A stretch of DNA of 64,000 nucleotides, from positions 124,001 to 188,000 of the forward strand of contig JANQKG010000014.1 of NCBI GenBank assembly GCA_028281235.1. Direction: 5' to 3'. The notes beneath the pieces were generated by a model, which saw only the letters and a program-made list of their open reading frames with translations, searched no databases and had not been told where the DNA came from. Positions 8,476-16,592 of the stretch are shown one piece after another (the stretch's first letter is position 1; every line of letters starts with the position of its first letter). The translations under genes were made by a program, and so were the position numbers. Source of the stretch: Afifellaceae bacterium. GTDB lineage: Bacteria > Pseudomonadota > Alphaproteobacteria > Rhizobiales > Afifellaceae.

Positions 8476-9192
8476 GAAGCGCGTTGTCAAATTCGTCAGC
8501 CAGGCCGGCGATGCCTGCACCAGAACTGCCTCAAGCGCCTTGTCGAGGCCGGAAACCACCAGCACGCCGACGACGATGAGCAACAATCCGAGCGCCATCT
8601 TGCCGCCTTTGCCGGCGCTGAGCAGCCGGTCGCGCCAGCGCATCAGCGCCTCACGCGACAGAAGACCGATGAGGAGAAGTGGCAGCGCCGCCCCAATCCC
8701 GAACGCCGCCATCGTCGCGGTGACCTCTACGAGGTTCTCACCGCGCGCCGCCATGACGGACGCCGCCCCAAGCGTGGGGCCGACGCACGGGCTCCACACC
8801 GCGCCCAGCAGCAGGCCGAGGAGAAACTGACCGGTCCACCCGCTCGTGTCGAAAGACCCGAAGCGCTGCTCCGTCCAATTGCCGACTGGCCCCGCAGCCG
8901 TCGCAAGCTGCGTCTGCATGCGCGGTATGAGCAGCACGGCCCCGAGCGCAATCAGGAGAAAGCCGCCGACGGTCCGGAAGACCGCAAGGTCGAGCCCGAT
9001 GGAAAATCCGATCAGCGCGACGAACAGGCCGATCGTAATGAACGAAAGCGCCAACCCCGCCGCAAGCGCCACGGGCCCCAGCCGATGCTTGGAGACCGCC
9101 GTGCCGAGCACGACGGGCAGGAGCGGCAGGACGCAAGGCGACAGGGTCGATAAGATTCCGGCAACCCCGCCAAAGAGGGTGGCGCCGAGCAT
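8473..9192 (-). CDS. CcdA/DsbD-type thiol-reduction membrane protein
   Basis: A 239-residue polytopic membrane protein with about six segments. The two redox Cys of CcdA/ScsB proteins are in LSPCVLPLLP and WSPCVGPTLG, each in the Pro-flanked context needed to carry electrons from cytoplasmic thioredoxin across the membrane. The partner is encoded immediately upstream: the thioredoxin-fold gene ends 3 bases before this ATG, so both are co-transcribed. Such pairs supply reductant for cytochrome c maturation or for repair of periplasmic thiols. The TAG stop is contributed by the end of a dispersed repeat. Confidence 0.85.
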   Translation of the reverse strand: MLGATLFGGVAGILSTLSPCVLPLLPVVLGTAVSKHRLGPVALAAGLALSFITIGLFVALIGFSIGLDLAVFRTVGGFLLIALGAVLLIPRMQTQLATAAGPVGNWTEQRFGSFDTSGWTGQFLLGLLLGAVWSPCVGPTLGAASVMAARGENLVEVTATMAAFGIGAALPLLLIGLLSREALMRWRDRLLSAGKGGKMALGLLLIVVGVLVVSGLDKALEAVLVQASPAWLTNLTTRF

Positions 9193-9195
9193 GCG

Positions 9196-9603
9196 CTAGT
9201 TGCCCAGCGCCGTCTGGAACAAAGCCGTGATGGACTGGGCGTTGGTGTCGCCGACCGAGCGGCCGGTCTCCGCCGTTCCGTTGAAGGCGATCAGCGTCGA
9301 CTGCCAGCGTGCGCCAAGCGAACGCACGACGTCCTTCTGATTGTCGTAATCGACATGGAACACGATCATCTCGCCATAGGCGGGATCGGCCGCCAGCCGC
9401 TGGATGATCGGCTGCTGCGCGGCGCAGGTCGAGCACCATTTCGCGGTGATGTCGACAACGATCGGCCGGCCTTCCGCCTGGGCCGACTCGAAGCTCGATT
9501 GGTCATAGGCCTTGATCTCGGCCGCAAACGCGTTGGGCGAGGCGCCGATGAGAAGAACGACGCCAAAGGCAAGGGCGATCAAAGAAGCAGCGAAGCGAGG
9601 CAC
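9196..9603 (-). CDS. Exported thioredoxin-fold protein
   Basis: A 135-residue protein with a signal peptide or N-terminal anchor (LIALAFGVVLLIGASPNAFA) and a thioredoxin domain whose active site is AKWCSTCAAQQP (CxxC). It probably receives electrons from the adjacent CcdA-like protein and reduces periplasmic disulfides. GTG at 9601-9603 is preferred: GGAAGG lies 9 bases upstream and the signal peptide then begins at residue 4. The longer frame from 9699 adds a 32-residue stretch with no signal-peptide character. Confidence 0.8.
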   Translation of the reverse strand: MPRFAASLIALAFGVVLLIGASPNAFAAEIKAYDQSSFESAQAEGRPIVVDITAKWCSTCAAQQPIIQRLAADPAYGEMIVFHVDYDNQKDVVRSLGARWQSTLIAFNGTAETGRSVGDTNAQSITALFQTALGN

Positions 9604-10089
9604 GGGTGTTTTCCTTCCGGTGCTGGATCGGTCGAAGATGCTCCGATTCTGGGGTGCGAAATCATAAACGACAATTGCCGACAGCCGCGATGGCGGCAAC
9701 GTGAATTTGCGTGATGCCGCCGGCCGATATCGGCCCCCGCAGCATTTGACGCAAGACCCGCTTTCAGCCCCGACGCATTCGGATCAACGGACCCGCCCAC
9801 CACAGGGCGAGACGGCGTCAGTTAACAACCACCCGTGATCGGAGGCGCGGGGGCAGCAGGCCACGGTCAGGACGCGCTCGCGCCGCGTAACGCATGCACC
9901 ATATCCAGCGAATCCAGCGCCCAAGCGCGCCATCGACCGACAGACCAAGAAGGGGGCCGTCCATTGGCGATACTGCTTCTCTCCACCCTGACCGTGATTC
10001 CTGCACCGCGAAGCGCGGGCGGCTTCTGATGCTTGCAATGACTGAAACGGGGTGAAGCTACGCCGGGTGGACAACGAAGGACGGGCAAC
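9604..10089. other. Intergenic region of 486 bases
   Basis: Lies between the thioredoxin gene (minus) and the small membrane protein gene (plus). It contains a perfect 14-bp palindrome GGCCGATATCGGCC at 9722-9735, of unknown role. A 62-codon minus-strand frame (9818-10006) has no recognisable domain or good start and is not called. Confidence 0.4.
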
Positions 10090-10557
10090 ATGATCGGGGC
10101 AAATATCCTGAAAGGCGTCACCGCCGGCTTTGTCGCGACCGTCGTGCTGTCGCCTCTTCTGATCGTGAAAAAGATGACCGGTCTGATGACAGGCGAGCTC
10201 GACGTCATCGCGTTGGTCACGCAAGTCCTCGGCGGGTCGACGATGGCGATCGGCTGGCTCGCCCATTTCATGATCGGCACGCTTGTCTGGGGCGGTCTGT
10301 TCGCATTTCTTGAGCCACGTCTGCCCGGCAGTCGGCCATGGATCCGCGGTGTCGTCTTCGGGATCGGCGCATGGCTGATCATGATGCTTGTCGTCATGCC
10401 GGCCGGCGACGCCGGCCTGTTCGGCGTTCGCCTCGGCTTGTCCGCCCCCACTCTGACGCTGGTGCTGCATGCGATCTTCGGCGCGGTGATGGGCGGCGTT
10501 TACGGCATCGATCGTCCGCGGCGCACCGGTGAGTCTCACGAGCCTTATCGCGCTTGA
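10090..10557 (+). CDS. Small integral membrane protein, DUF6789-like
   Basis: A 155-residue protein with four predicted membrane segments (about residues 5-25, 52-75, 84-105 and 117-140). The architecture ILKGVTAGFVATVVLSPLLIV, then a short loop with GWLAHFMIG, then HAIFGAVMGGVYG matches a common proteobacterial family of unknown function. AAGGACGG precedes the ATG. It stands alone, 75 bases before the cyclase gene. No catalytic motif was seen. Confidence 0.7.
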   Translation: MIGANILKGVTAGFVATVVLSPLLIVKKMTGLMTGELDVIALVTQVLGGSTMAIGWLAHFMIGTLVWGGLFAFLEPRLPGSRPWIRGVVFGIGAWLIMMLVVMPAGDAGLFGVRLGLSAPTLTLVLHAIFGAVMGGVYGIDRPRRTGESHEPYRA

Positions 10558-10632
10558 CGCAAACCGCACCGCAACTTTTTCTACTGCACGACCGATCGGC
10601 CTCCGCCGACCAACCGCAACCGGGGCACCCCC

Positions 10633-12126
10633 ATGACGCAGGACACCGGCAAAGGGCCGCCGCAAACGCGCTACGCCGAAACATCGAGCCAGTCCGCGCA
10701 AGAAGCCGCGCCGGTCGCCGGCCAAGTCGCGGGCGAAACGCGAGCACCATCCGCCGTCGCGCGGCGACGAATCACCCCGTCGGCCTGGGTCGCTCGGCTT
10801 TCCGAGCGCCTTCCAGATACACGCTACAGCCAGGTGCTTCCCCCGCCCGTAGTCGCCCGCATCGGCGAGCAGGAATGGTCCAGCGAACTCCTCATGCGGA
10901 TCATCCAGCTCGGCATCGTCTCCGCCTTCGGCCTCCTCTATCTGCTTTCGCCGCCGACCGCGGGAACCGGCGTCTCGCTGGTGCCTTACATTCTCGTCAT
11001 CTATCTGACGCTCACGCTGATCGGGCTTGCCTGGTCGTGGCGCATGCGCCTGCCGGACTGGGCCTCTTACGGCTCGATCGTCTTCGATATCAGCCTGCTG
11101 ATGCTCCTGATGTGGAGCTTTCACCAGCAATACGACCAGCCGACCTCGTTCTATCTGAAGGCGCCGACATTCCTCTATCTGTTCATTTTCATTGCATTGC
11201 GCGCGCTGCGCTTTGACCCGAAATTCGTCCTCGTCACGGGCGCTGCGGCGATCGCCGGCTGGGTGTTCATGGTCGGCATTGTGCTCGTCACCGACGAGAC
11301 CGGCACCATCGTGACCCGCGACTATGTTCGCTACCTGACCAGCAATTCGCTGCTCGTCGGCGCGGAGGTCGACAAACTGATCTCCGTCGCGCTCGTCACC
11401 GGCGTGCTCTACGTGACGCTCTATCGCGGCCGCGCGCTTCTGGTGCAGGCGGTGAGCCAAAGTGTGGCCGCCGCAAACCTGTCGCGCTTCTTCGACGAGT
11501 CGGTCGCCTCAAAGATCAAGGCAGCCGATGACGTCCTGTCGCAAAGCGTGCGCCGTCAGGCCGCCGTCCTCTTTGTCGACCTTCGCGGCTTTACCGAACT
11601 GGCCGGGCGGCTGGAGCCGCAGCAGGTGATGGACATTCTCGGCGCCTACCAGCACCGCGTGATCTCCATTGTTCGTGCCCAAGGCGGCGTGATCGACAAG
11701 TTCATGGGCGACGGCATCATGGCGACCTTCGGCGCCACGGAGGAAAGCCCGGCCTACGCCGCCGACGCGCTGCGCGCCGTCGATGCCATCATCGCCGATT
11801 CGTCGACGTGGCAATCCGATGCCGGCGCACTCAGCCTATTGCCGGAGGGAAGCGTCGCCGCCGCGGCGGCTGCCGGCACAGTGATCTTCGGGACGGTCGG
11901 CGACGAAAGCCGATTGGAGATGACCGTCATCGGCCCCGCTGTGAATCTGGCCGCCAAGCTGGAGAAGCTCAACAAGGCCGTCGGATGTCGGGCCCTGACG
12001 ACCGCCGAAGCCTACGAGACCGCCTGTGAGCAAGGCTACAGCGCGGCGCGCTCAGGCCCGTCGCTCAGTTGGGCGGTGGAGGGAATTGGTGAGCGTGACC
12101 TCGTCGTGCTGCACCAGCGCATCTGA
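10633..12126 (+). CDS. Membrane-bound class III adenylate/guanylate cyclase
   Basis: A 497-residue protein. Residues 1-85 are hydrophilic; about 85-270 hold six membrane segments; a short linker (QSVAAANLSRFFDESVASKI) leads to a C-terminal class III cyclase domain. The two metal-binding Asp are D316 in FVDLRGFTE and D360 in MGDGIMATFG; VIGPAVNLAAKLEKL is the conserved final helix region with the usual Asn. It should make cAMP (possibly cGMP) from the nucleotide triphosphate in response to a membrane or ligand signal; no known sensory domain was recognised in the membrane part. Transcribed singly. Confidence 0.85.
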   Translation: MTQDTGKGPPQTRYAETSSQSAQEAAPVAGQVAGETRAPSAVARRRITPSAWVARLSERLPDTRYSQVLPPPVVARIGEQEWSSELLMRIIQLGIVSAFGLLYLLSPPTAGTGVSLVPYILVIYLTLTLIGLAWSWRMRLPDWASYGSIVFDISLLMLLMWSFHQQYDQPTSFYLKAPTFLYLFIFIALRALRFDPKFVLVTGAAAIAGWVFMVGIVLVTDETGTIVTRDYVRYLTSNSLLVGAEVDKLISVALVTGVLYVTLYRGRALLVQAVSQSVAAANLSRFFDESVASKIKAADDVLSQSVRRQAAVLFVDLRGFTELAGRLEPQQVMDILGAYQHRVISIVRAQGGVIDKFMGDGIMATFGATEESPAYAADALRAVDAIIADSSTWQSDAGALSLLPEGSVAAAAAAGTVIFGTVGDESRLEMTVIGPAVNLAAKLEKLNKAVGCRALTTAEAYETACEQGYSAARSGPSLSWAVEGIGERDLVVLHQRI

Positions 12127-12201
12127 GCCCGGCATCGATTTTTCCGCCCGAACACGCCTGTCCGCGCGAGCCGCTGGTTCTGGCTCAAATGCGCAAGCAT
12201 C

Positions 12202-12235
12202 TTGACAATCATGCCTGTTTGTTCTCTTTATGTTC
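12202..12235 (+). promoter_or_regulatory. dinB promoter with overlapping LexA (SOS) box
   Basis: TTGACA (12202-12207) and CTTTAT (12226-12231) form -35/-10 elements 18 bases apart. The -10 lies inside GTTCTCTTTATGTTC (12221-12235), an exact match to the alphaproteobacterial LexA operator GTTC-N7-GTTC. LexA binding would block polymerase. An ATG at 12230 lies within the operator and so is not the dinB start. Confidence 0.85.
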
Positions 12236-12274
12236 ATTAACGCTAGCCATGCGTCGGGATCATCTCAGGCGGGA

Positions 12275-13531
12275 ATGACGGGCATGGACGCGATGGCGAC
12301 CATCCTCCATGCGGACCTCGACGCCTTCTACGCTTCGGTTGAGCAATTGCTCGATCCGTCCCTGCGCGGCAGGCCGATTGCGGTCGGCGGTGGGGTCGTG
12401 CTCGCAGCATCCTATGAGGCCAAGGCGTTCGGCATCTATGGCGGGATGCCGGGACGGCGCGCCCGCGAGCTCTGCCCCGGGCTCGTCTTCGTCAGCGGCC
12501 ATTTCGATGAATATCAGCGCCTCGGCGACGCTGCGATCGGCGTGCTCGGCGATTACACGCCGCTGGTGGAGCGGATATCGATCGACGAAGCCTTCGCCGA
12601 TGTTGCCGGCTGCACGCATCTCTTCGGTCCGCCGGACGCGATCGCCAGGACCATCCGCGGTCGTGTGCGCAAGGAGCTGGGCCTGCCGATCTCGCTCGGC
12701 GTGGCGCGCACCAAGCACCTGGCCAAGATCGCCTCGCAGGTCGCCAAGCCCGACGGGCTGGTCGTGGTTGACCCGAACACCGAACTCGACTTCCTGCACG
12801 GACTTCCCGTCGAGCTGATGTGGGGCGTCGGCCCGGTCACCAAGGCGCGGCTCGCCGAGAAGGGCGTTACGACGATCGGACAATTGGCGGAAACTTCCAC
12901 CCGGTCCCTGGAACGGCTGCTCGGTCGCGCCGTCGGCGGCAAGTTGGCAGCCCTTGCCTGGAACCGCGACCCGCGTCCGATCACGACACGCCGCCGCGCG
13001 CGATCGGCCGGCGCGCAATCCGCCATTGGCCGCAAGCCCGCGACGGAGCTTGTCTTCCGCCCCACCCTGCGCCATCTGGCCGACCGCATCGGCGGCCGGC
13101 TCCGCGCCAAGGACCGCTGCGGCCGTACCGTGACCGTGCGGGTTCGCTTCGCCGATCTCAGCGCGGTCACGCGCTCCGTGACGCTTCCCGCGCCGATCTC
13201 CGCCACGGCGATCCTCGCGGAGGTCGCCGAGGAGCTGGTGTGCGCCGCGCTTCGCGATCACCCCGCCGAGGAGACGATCTCGCTTCTGGCGATCTCCGTG
13301 TCGCAGCTTGAGACGCAAGCCGATCTCCAGCTTGAGCTGCCGCTCGACCTGGCAGACGAAAAACGCCGACCCGGCGCACGGAGAGGGGCGGCGCGCTGGA
13401 TGGCCGATCGTGCCGTTGATGCGATACGCAAACGGTTTGGGCGCGAAGCCGTTGGCTACGGGTCTGTCGTGTTCAGCGCCGCCGGCTCCGTCCCCGACGA
13501 TTTTCGCGAGCTTGCGGAGAAGGATCTATGA
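12275..13531 (+). CDS. dinB: DNA polymerase IV (Y-family translesion polymerase)
   Basis: A 418-residue protein. Catalytic metal ligands are in HADLDAFYASVEQ near the N-terminus and SIDEAFADV about 90 residues later; the helix-hairpin-helix region (LWGVGPVTKARLAEKGVTTI) and a little-finger domain follow. It copies past damaged bases, at the cost of fidelity. ATG 12275 follows AGGCGGG and lies 40 bases after the SOS box; ATG 12284 or 12293 are possible. The C-terminus lacks an obvious beta-clamp motif, though the SVSQLE/QADLQLELPL region could hold one. Expression should rise on DNA damage. Confidence 0.92.
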   Translation: MTGMDAMATILHADLDAFYASVEQLLDPSLRGRPIAVGGGVVLAASYEAKAFGIYGGMPGRRARELCPGLVFVSGHFDEYQRLGDAAIGVLGDYTPLVERISIDEAFADVAGCTHLFGPPDAIARTIRGRVRKELGLPISLGVARTKHLAKIASQVAKPDGLVVVDPNTELDFLHGLPVELMWGVGPVTKARLAEKGVTTIGQLAETSTRSLERLLGRAVGGKLAALAWNRDPRPITTRRRARSAGAQSAIGRKPATELVFRPTLRHLADRIGGRLRAKDRCGRTVTVRVRFADLSAVTRSVTLPAPISATAILAEVAEELVCAALRDHPAEETISLLAISVSQLETQADLQLELPLDLADEKRRPGARRGAARWMADRAVDAIRKRFGREAVGYGSVVFSAAGSVPDDFRELAEKDL

Positions 13532-13545
13532 CTAGACGCGGACAC

Positions 13546-13620
13546 GAGTGGTCCGATTCCGACATTTGCCACCCTTCTCAGCCCCCGCCCGAGCAAATGT
13601 CGGAATCATAAGGACCACTC
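13546..13620. repeat. Long inverted repeat D1
   Basis: GAGTGGTCCGATTCCGACATTTG (13546-13568) faces its near-exact complement at 13594-13620, around a 25-base loop. The right arm carries four extra bases. It starts 15 bases after dinB. An element of similar design, D2, follows 15 bases later. Confidence 0.8.
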
Positions 13621-13635
13621 GCCAGTCTTATGTCT

Positions 13636-13713
13636 CTAGTGGAGCTTTGAGTTTGACATTTGAGCAAGAGTCTCACCGCAAGCGGGACTCAAATGTCAAA
13701 TTCGCTCCACTAG
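13636..13713. repeat. Long inverted repeat D2, touching the subtilase stop codon
   Basis: CTAGTGGAGC...TTTGACATTTGAG (13636-13664) faces its complement ending GCTCCACTAG (13686-13713). Both ends are CTAG, and the right CTA is the TAG stop codon of the subtilase gene on the minus strand. The shared core GACATTTG/CAAATGTC suggests D1 and D2 are related. Confidence 0.8.
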
Positions 13714-15161
13714 CCGGACCCACGCGCCGCCGGCGCACCGCATATATCTTGCGCCTGCACCAGGCCGTACCCGTAAACATTGTCCTTGCCGGGCTTGCCC
13801 AGATCGAGCGCGCGCGCTGCCAGCTCAGCAACGATCGCGTCGTGGCCCTTGAGGCCCAGGCCGTGCTCCATCAAGGCAACGGTCGCCGTGACGAACGGCA
13901 CGGCATAGGACGTGCCCGTCTTGGTTCGTGCACCGCGCACCGAGGCGGCGGTCCAGACCTCAACACCCGGTGCGGCGACATCGATATGGTCGCCGCGTCC
14001 GGCGCGCCGATAGACCTTCTTGTTTTGGTTGATTGCGGTAACCGCGACCACGCCGGGATAAGCGGCCGGATAAGCCGGCGCCGCCTTTGGTCCGCGGTTT
14101 CCTGCGGCAGCAACCATGACCGCGCCGCTCTCCGCCACGCGGGCCACCATGGCCTTCAGTACATCATTGTCGGGGCCGGCGAAACTCAGATTGATGATCG
14201 ACACATTACGATCGACCAGCATGTCCAAAGCCTTCACCACGGTATAGGCGTCGCTGCGGACATCTTTGCGCCCGGCGCGATAGAACGCGTCGACGGCGAT
14301 GAGTGTCGCATCGGGCAGCAGGCCCGGCGCCCGGCTCTCCGCCGACCCCAGCAGGATCGCGGCGACGGCGGTTCCGTGCTGACGCCCCGATTGTCGTGCT
14401 TCCTCCGGCAGCAAGGGCAGTACCTCAAGCCGGCTGCCCTTGAACGTTTCATGATCGGGATTGATGCCCGTATCGATCAGCCCGATGCGTGCCTCCGCAC
14501 CGCACGTCGCTGCCCGGCCAAAAGGCCAGGCGATAAGCTGCTTCTCTGCACAACCAAGCCCTTCGCAAGTGCCGGGCGGCTCGCCCGACTCAGTGTCGGC
14601 TGTGCTGGTACGATAGAAATGGTTGAGCTCTGTGACGGCATCGGCGTTAAGCGCGCCGATCTCCGCACGCGCATCATCGAGCGACGTGCCGCGCGGGACC
14701 CCAAAGCGCGTGATCGATTCCGACAATTGCGCCAGCGGCCCGCGTTCAATGACCGTGTATCCGCGCGCCACGAGTGCGGCGACATCGTCGTCGGAGAGCC
14801 CCACTGCGATGATTTCGCTCGGCGCATGCGTCGGGAGGGGTGCGACACGGCGCGGCTGCTGCCGGCGGGGGGGCTGTGGGCGCTCGTCGTCGAGGAGGTC
14901 GATGATGACGCGTGGCGGCTGAAGCGGGCGCGTCTCGCCCCCGCCACCGCCCACACTGGAGCCGCCCGAGCCGCCGCCGCTGAAGCCACCACCGCTCCCG
15001 CCATCGTCGTCGTCGTCGTCACCGGCGAGCGCGAGGCCGGTCCCGACGAACTCTGCTTGCACGACCGTCCCGACGGTCAGCAACAAAGCCGCCAGCAGCA
15101 TCGTCGCCAACAGCCAGGCGAAGGAATAATGTCCCCGCCCGTCCGTTCTGTGTTGAGACAT
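13710..15161 (-). CDS. Exported or membrane-anchored S8 family serine peptidase (subtilase)
   Basis: A 483-residue protein counted from ATG 15161 (AAAGGG 8 bases upstream; the frame opens at a GTG, 15182). It has one N-terminal hydrophobic segment, then a striking Asp run and Gly/Ser-rich linker (about residues 45-75), a prodomain-like part, and the catalytic domain. The triad is D230 (GLIDTGIN), H262 (QHGTAVAAI) and S418 (GTSYAVPF), with the oxyanion Asn in AAAGNRGP. Two Cys (CEGLGC) precede the catalytic domain. It is divergent from an ECF sigma gene and may be part of that regulon. The stop codon comes from repeat D2, so the C-terminus may have been trimmed by the insertion. Confidence 0.85.
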   Translation of the reverse strand: MSQHRTDGRGHYSFAWLLATMLLAALLLTVGTVVQAEFVGTGLALAGDDDDDDGGSGGGFSGGGSGGSSVGGGGGETRPLQPPRVIIDLLDDERPQPPRRQQPRRVAPLPTHAPSEIIAVGLSDDDVAALVARGYTVIERGPLAQLSESITRFGVPRGTSLDDARAEIGALNADAVTELNHFYRTSTADTESGEPPGTCEGLGCAEKQLIAWPFGRAATCGAEARIGLIDTGINPDHETFKGSRLEVLPLLPEEARQSGRQHGTAVAAILLGSAESRAPGLLPDATLIAVDAFYRAGRKDVRSDAYTVVKALDMLVDRNVSIINLSFAGPDNDVLKAMVARVAESGAVMVAAAGNRGPKAAPAYPAAYPGVVAVTAINQNKKVYRRAGRGDHIDVAAPGVEVWTAASVRGARTKTGTSYAVPFVTATVALMEHGLGLKGHDAIVAELAARALDLGKPGKDNVYGYGLVQAQDICGAPAARGSG

Positions 15162-15282
15162 GGCTTGCGCCCTTTCGCTCACTTAGCCGAGCCGACCTTG
15201 AATTGTTGTGAAGGATAACGGTGTTGCGTCAATTTTATTCCCACTGGCTATGCCCATGTGTTGATCGGGAGTGTGACGGTTA

Positions 15283-15813
15283 ATGCCGGATACGTTTAAT
15301 CAGGAGCTGGTGGCGTTGCTGCCTAATCTGAGGCGCTTTGCGATCGCGTTGTGTCGATCCCGTGATATCGCCGACGATCTGGTTCAGACAACCTGCGAGA
15401 AGGCCCTCCACGCTCGTGCCAGCTACCAGCCCGGCACGCGCCTGGACGCGTGGCTCTTCCGCATCCTGCGCAATTCCTGGATCGACCAGACGCGCCGCCA
15501 GAAGACCGAAGGCCCGCGCATCGACGTGGCGGACGCGCATTTTCTGGTCGGCCAGGACGGTGAGAGCACCACGGAAGCGCGCCTGGCACTGGACAGCACC
15601 GCGAAAGCGATCGCAACCCTTCCCGACGACCAGCGCGAGGTCCTGATCATGGTCTGCGTGGAGGACCTCACTTACCGGGAAGCCGCGGATGTTCTTAGCA
15701 TACCGGTCGGAACGATCATGAGCCGATTGGCGCGAGCACGGCGAAAACTTGTCGATCAGCTGGGAATAGATTCGCCGACCAAGCGTTCTGAAGATCAGAA
15801 AGGCTTGATGTGA
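15283..15813 (+). CDS. ECF-type RNA polymerase sigma factor
   Basis: A 176-residue protein with sigma region 2 (LRRFAIALCRSRDIADDLVQ, then AWLFRILRNSWIDQTRR) and region 4 (LPDDQREVLIMVCVEDLTYR, then IPVGTIMSRLARARRKL with the recognition helix). It directs polymerase to a small set of stress or envelope genes. Its stop overlaps the ATG of the next gene (TGATG), the usual coupling to an anti-sigma factor. The subtilase gene is divergent, 121 bases away; no clear ECF promoter pair was recognised by eye in between. Confidence 0.88.
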   Translation: MPDTFNQELVALLPNLRRFAIALCRSRDIADDLVQTTCEKALHARASYQPGTRLDAWLFRILRNSWIDQTRRQKTEGPRIDVADAHFLVGQDGESTTEARLALDSTAKAIATLPDDQREVLIMVCVEDLTYREAADVLSIPVGTIMSRLARARRKLVDQLGIDSPTKRSEDQKGLM

Positions 15814-16586
15814 TGACGACAACGCATTTCAGCGATGAGACCATCGTCGCCTATGCCGACGGCGAGCTGGAGCCCGACTTGCGCGCGGCTTTGGAGCGCC
15901 AGATGGAAGTAGATGGCGGCCTCGCCGATCGCGTCGCGCGCCTGGCTGAAAGCCGGGTGCACGCAAAGGCAGCCCTCGCACCGCTCTTGAACGAACCGGT
16001 GCCGGCAGCGCTCAGCGCCAATATCGCCGCTATGATGGAGGAGGCGGAGCAACCATCGCCGGATGACGATGCGACGGTCGTCTCGTTGACGCCGCGCCGC
16101 CGCCGCAACCTGTCGGCCGGCTTCGCCCGCTGGGATATGCCTATCGCCGCATCCGTTGCTCTTGTGATGGGAACGGCGGCCGGATTCCTCATCGCGACCT
16201 ACTGGACCGAAACACCGCCCGGCCTTCGGGTGGCGAGCCTGGAGCAGGCCGGGCTGGTCGCTGCTTTGAACACAATCCCCGCCGGTGATGAGAGCACGAT
16301 CGGCGCAGGCGACCGGTTCCGCGCCATCGCAACCTATCGCGACGCGGACGGCGCCCTCTGCCGTGAATTCGAGGTCGATCACACCGACGCTTCGACCGTC
16401 GTGGCTGTCGCCTGCCGCCCGGCCGCTGCGTGGGAGCTCCAATTCGCCGTTGTGGCCGGCCAGAACAATGACGGCTACGCGCCTGCGTCGTCACTGGAAT
16501 CGCTCGACGCCTATCTGACCGCCGTCGGCGCCGGCGAGCCGCTGTCGCCGGATGACGAGAAGACGGTTCTGGACGGGCTGCGCTAG
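15813..16586 (+). CDS. Anti-sigma factor, membrane-anchored
   Basis: A 257-residue protein. The N-terminal half begins FSDETIVAYADGELEP, the typical cytoplasmic anti-sigma domain opening, but lacks the HxxxCxxC zinc motif. One membrane segment (about residues 109-130, PIAASVALVMGTAAGFLIAT) is followed by a periplasmic C-terminal domain of about 125 residues. It probably holds the upstream sigma factor inactive until a periplasmic signal is sensed. ATG 15813 shares one base with the sigma stop; a GTG at 15810 is also in frame. Confidence 0.8.
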   Translation: MTTTHFSDETIVAYADGELEPDLRAALERQMEVDGGLADRVARLAESRVHAKAALAPLLNEPVPAALSANIAAMMEEAEQPSPDDDATVVSLTPRRRRNLSAGFARWDMPIAASVALVMGTAAGFLIATYWTETPPGLRVASLEQAGLVAALNTIPAGDESTIGAGDRFRAIATYRDADGALCREFEVDHTDASTVVAVACRPAAAWELQFAVVAGQNNDGYAPASSLESLDAYLTAVGAGEPLSPDDEKTVLDGLR

Positions 16587-16592
16587 AGCCGG

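Noticed and set aside
9818-10006. A possible 62-residue minus-strand small protein
   Set aside because: No ribosome site, biased Arg/Trp composition and no family pattern.
9784-11460. A 558-codon open frame on the minus strand
   Set aside because: It is opposite the small membrane protein and cyclase genes, rich in His/Arg/Asp with no known fold; the opposite strand has clear domains.
12230-12274. Upstream start for dinB at 12230
   Set aside because: The ATG lies in the LexA box and the -10 region, before any transcript start could include it.
13548-15218. A 556-codon open frame on the plus strand
   Set aside because: It runs antisense to the subtilase, whose catalytic triad is intact; the frame has no recognisable domain.
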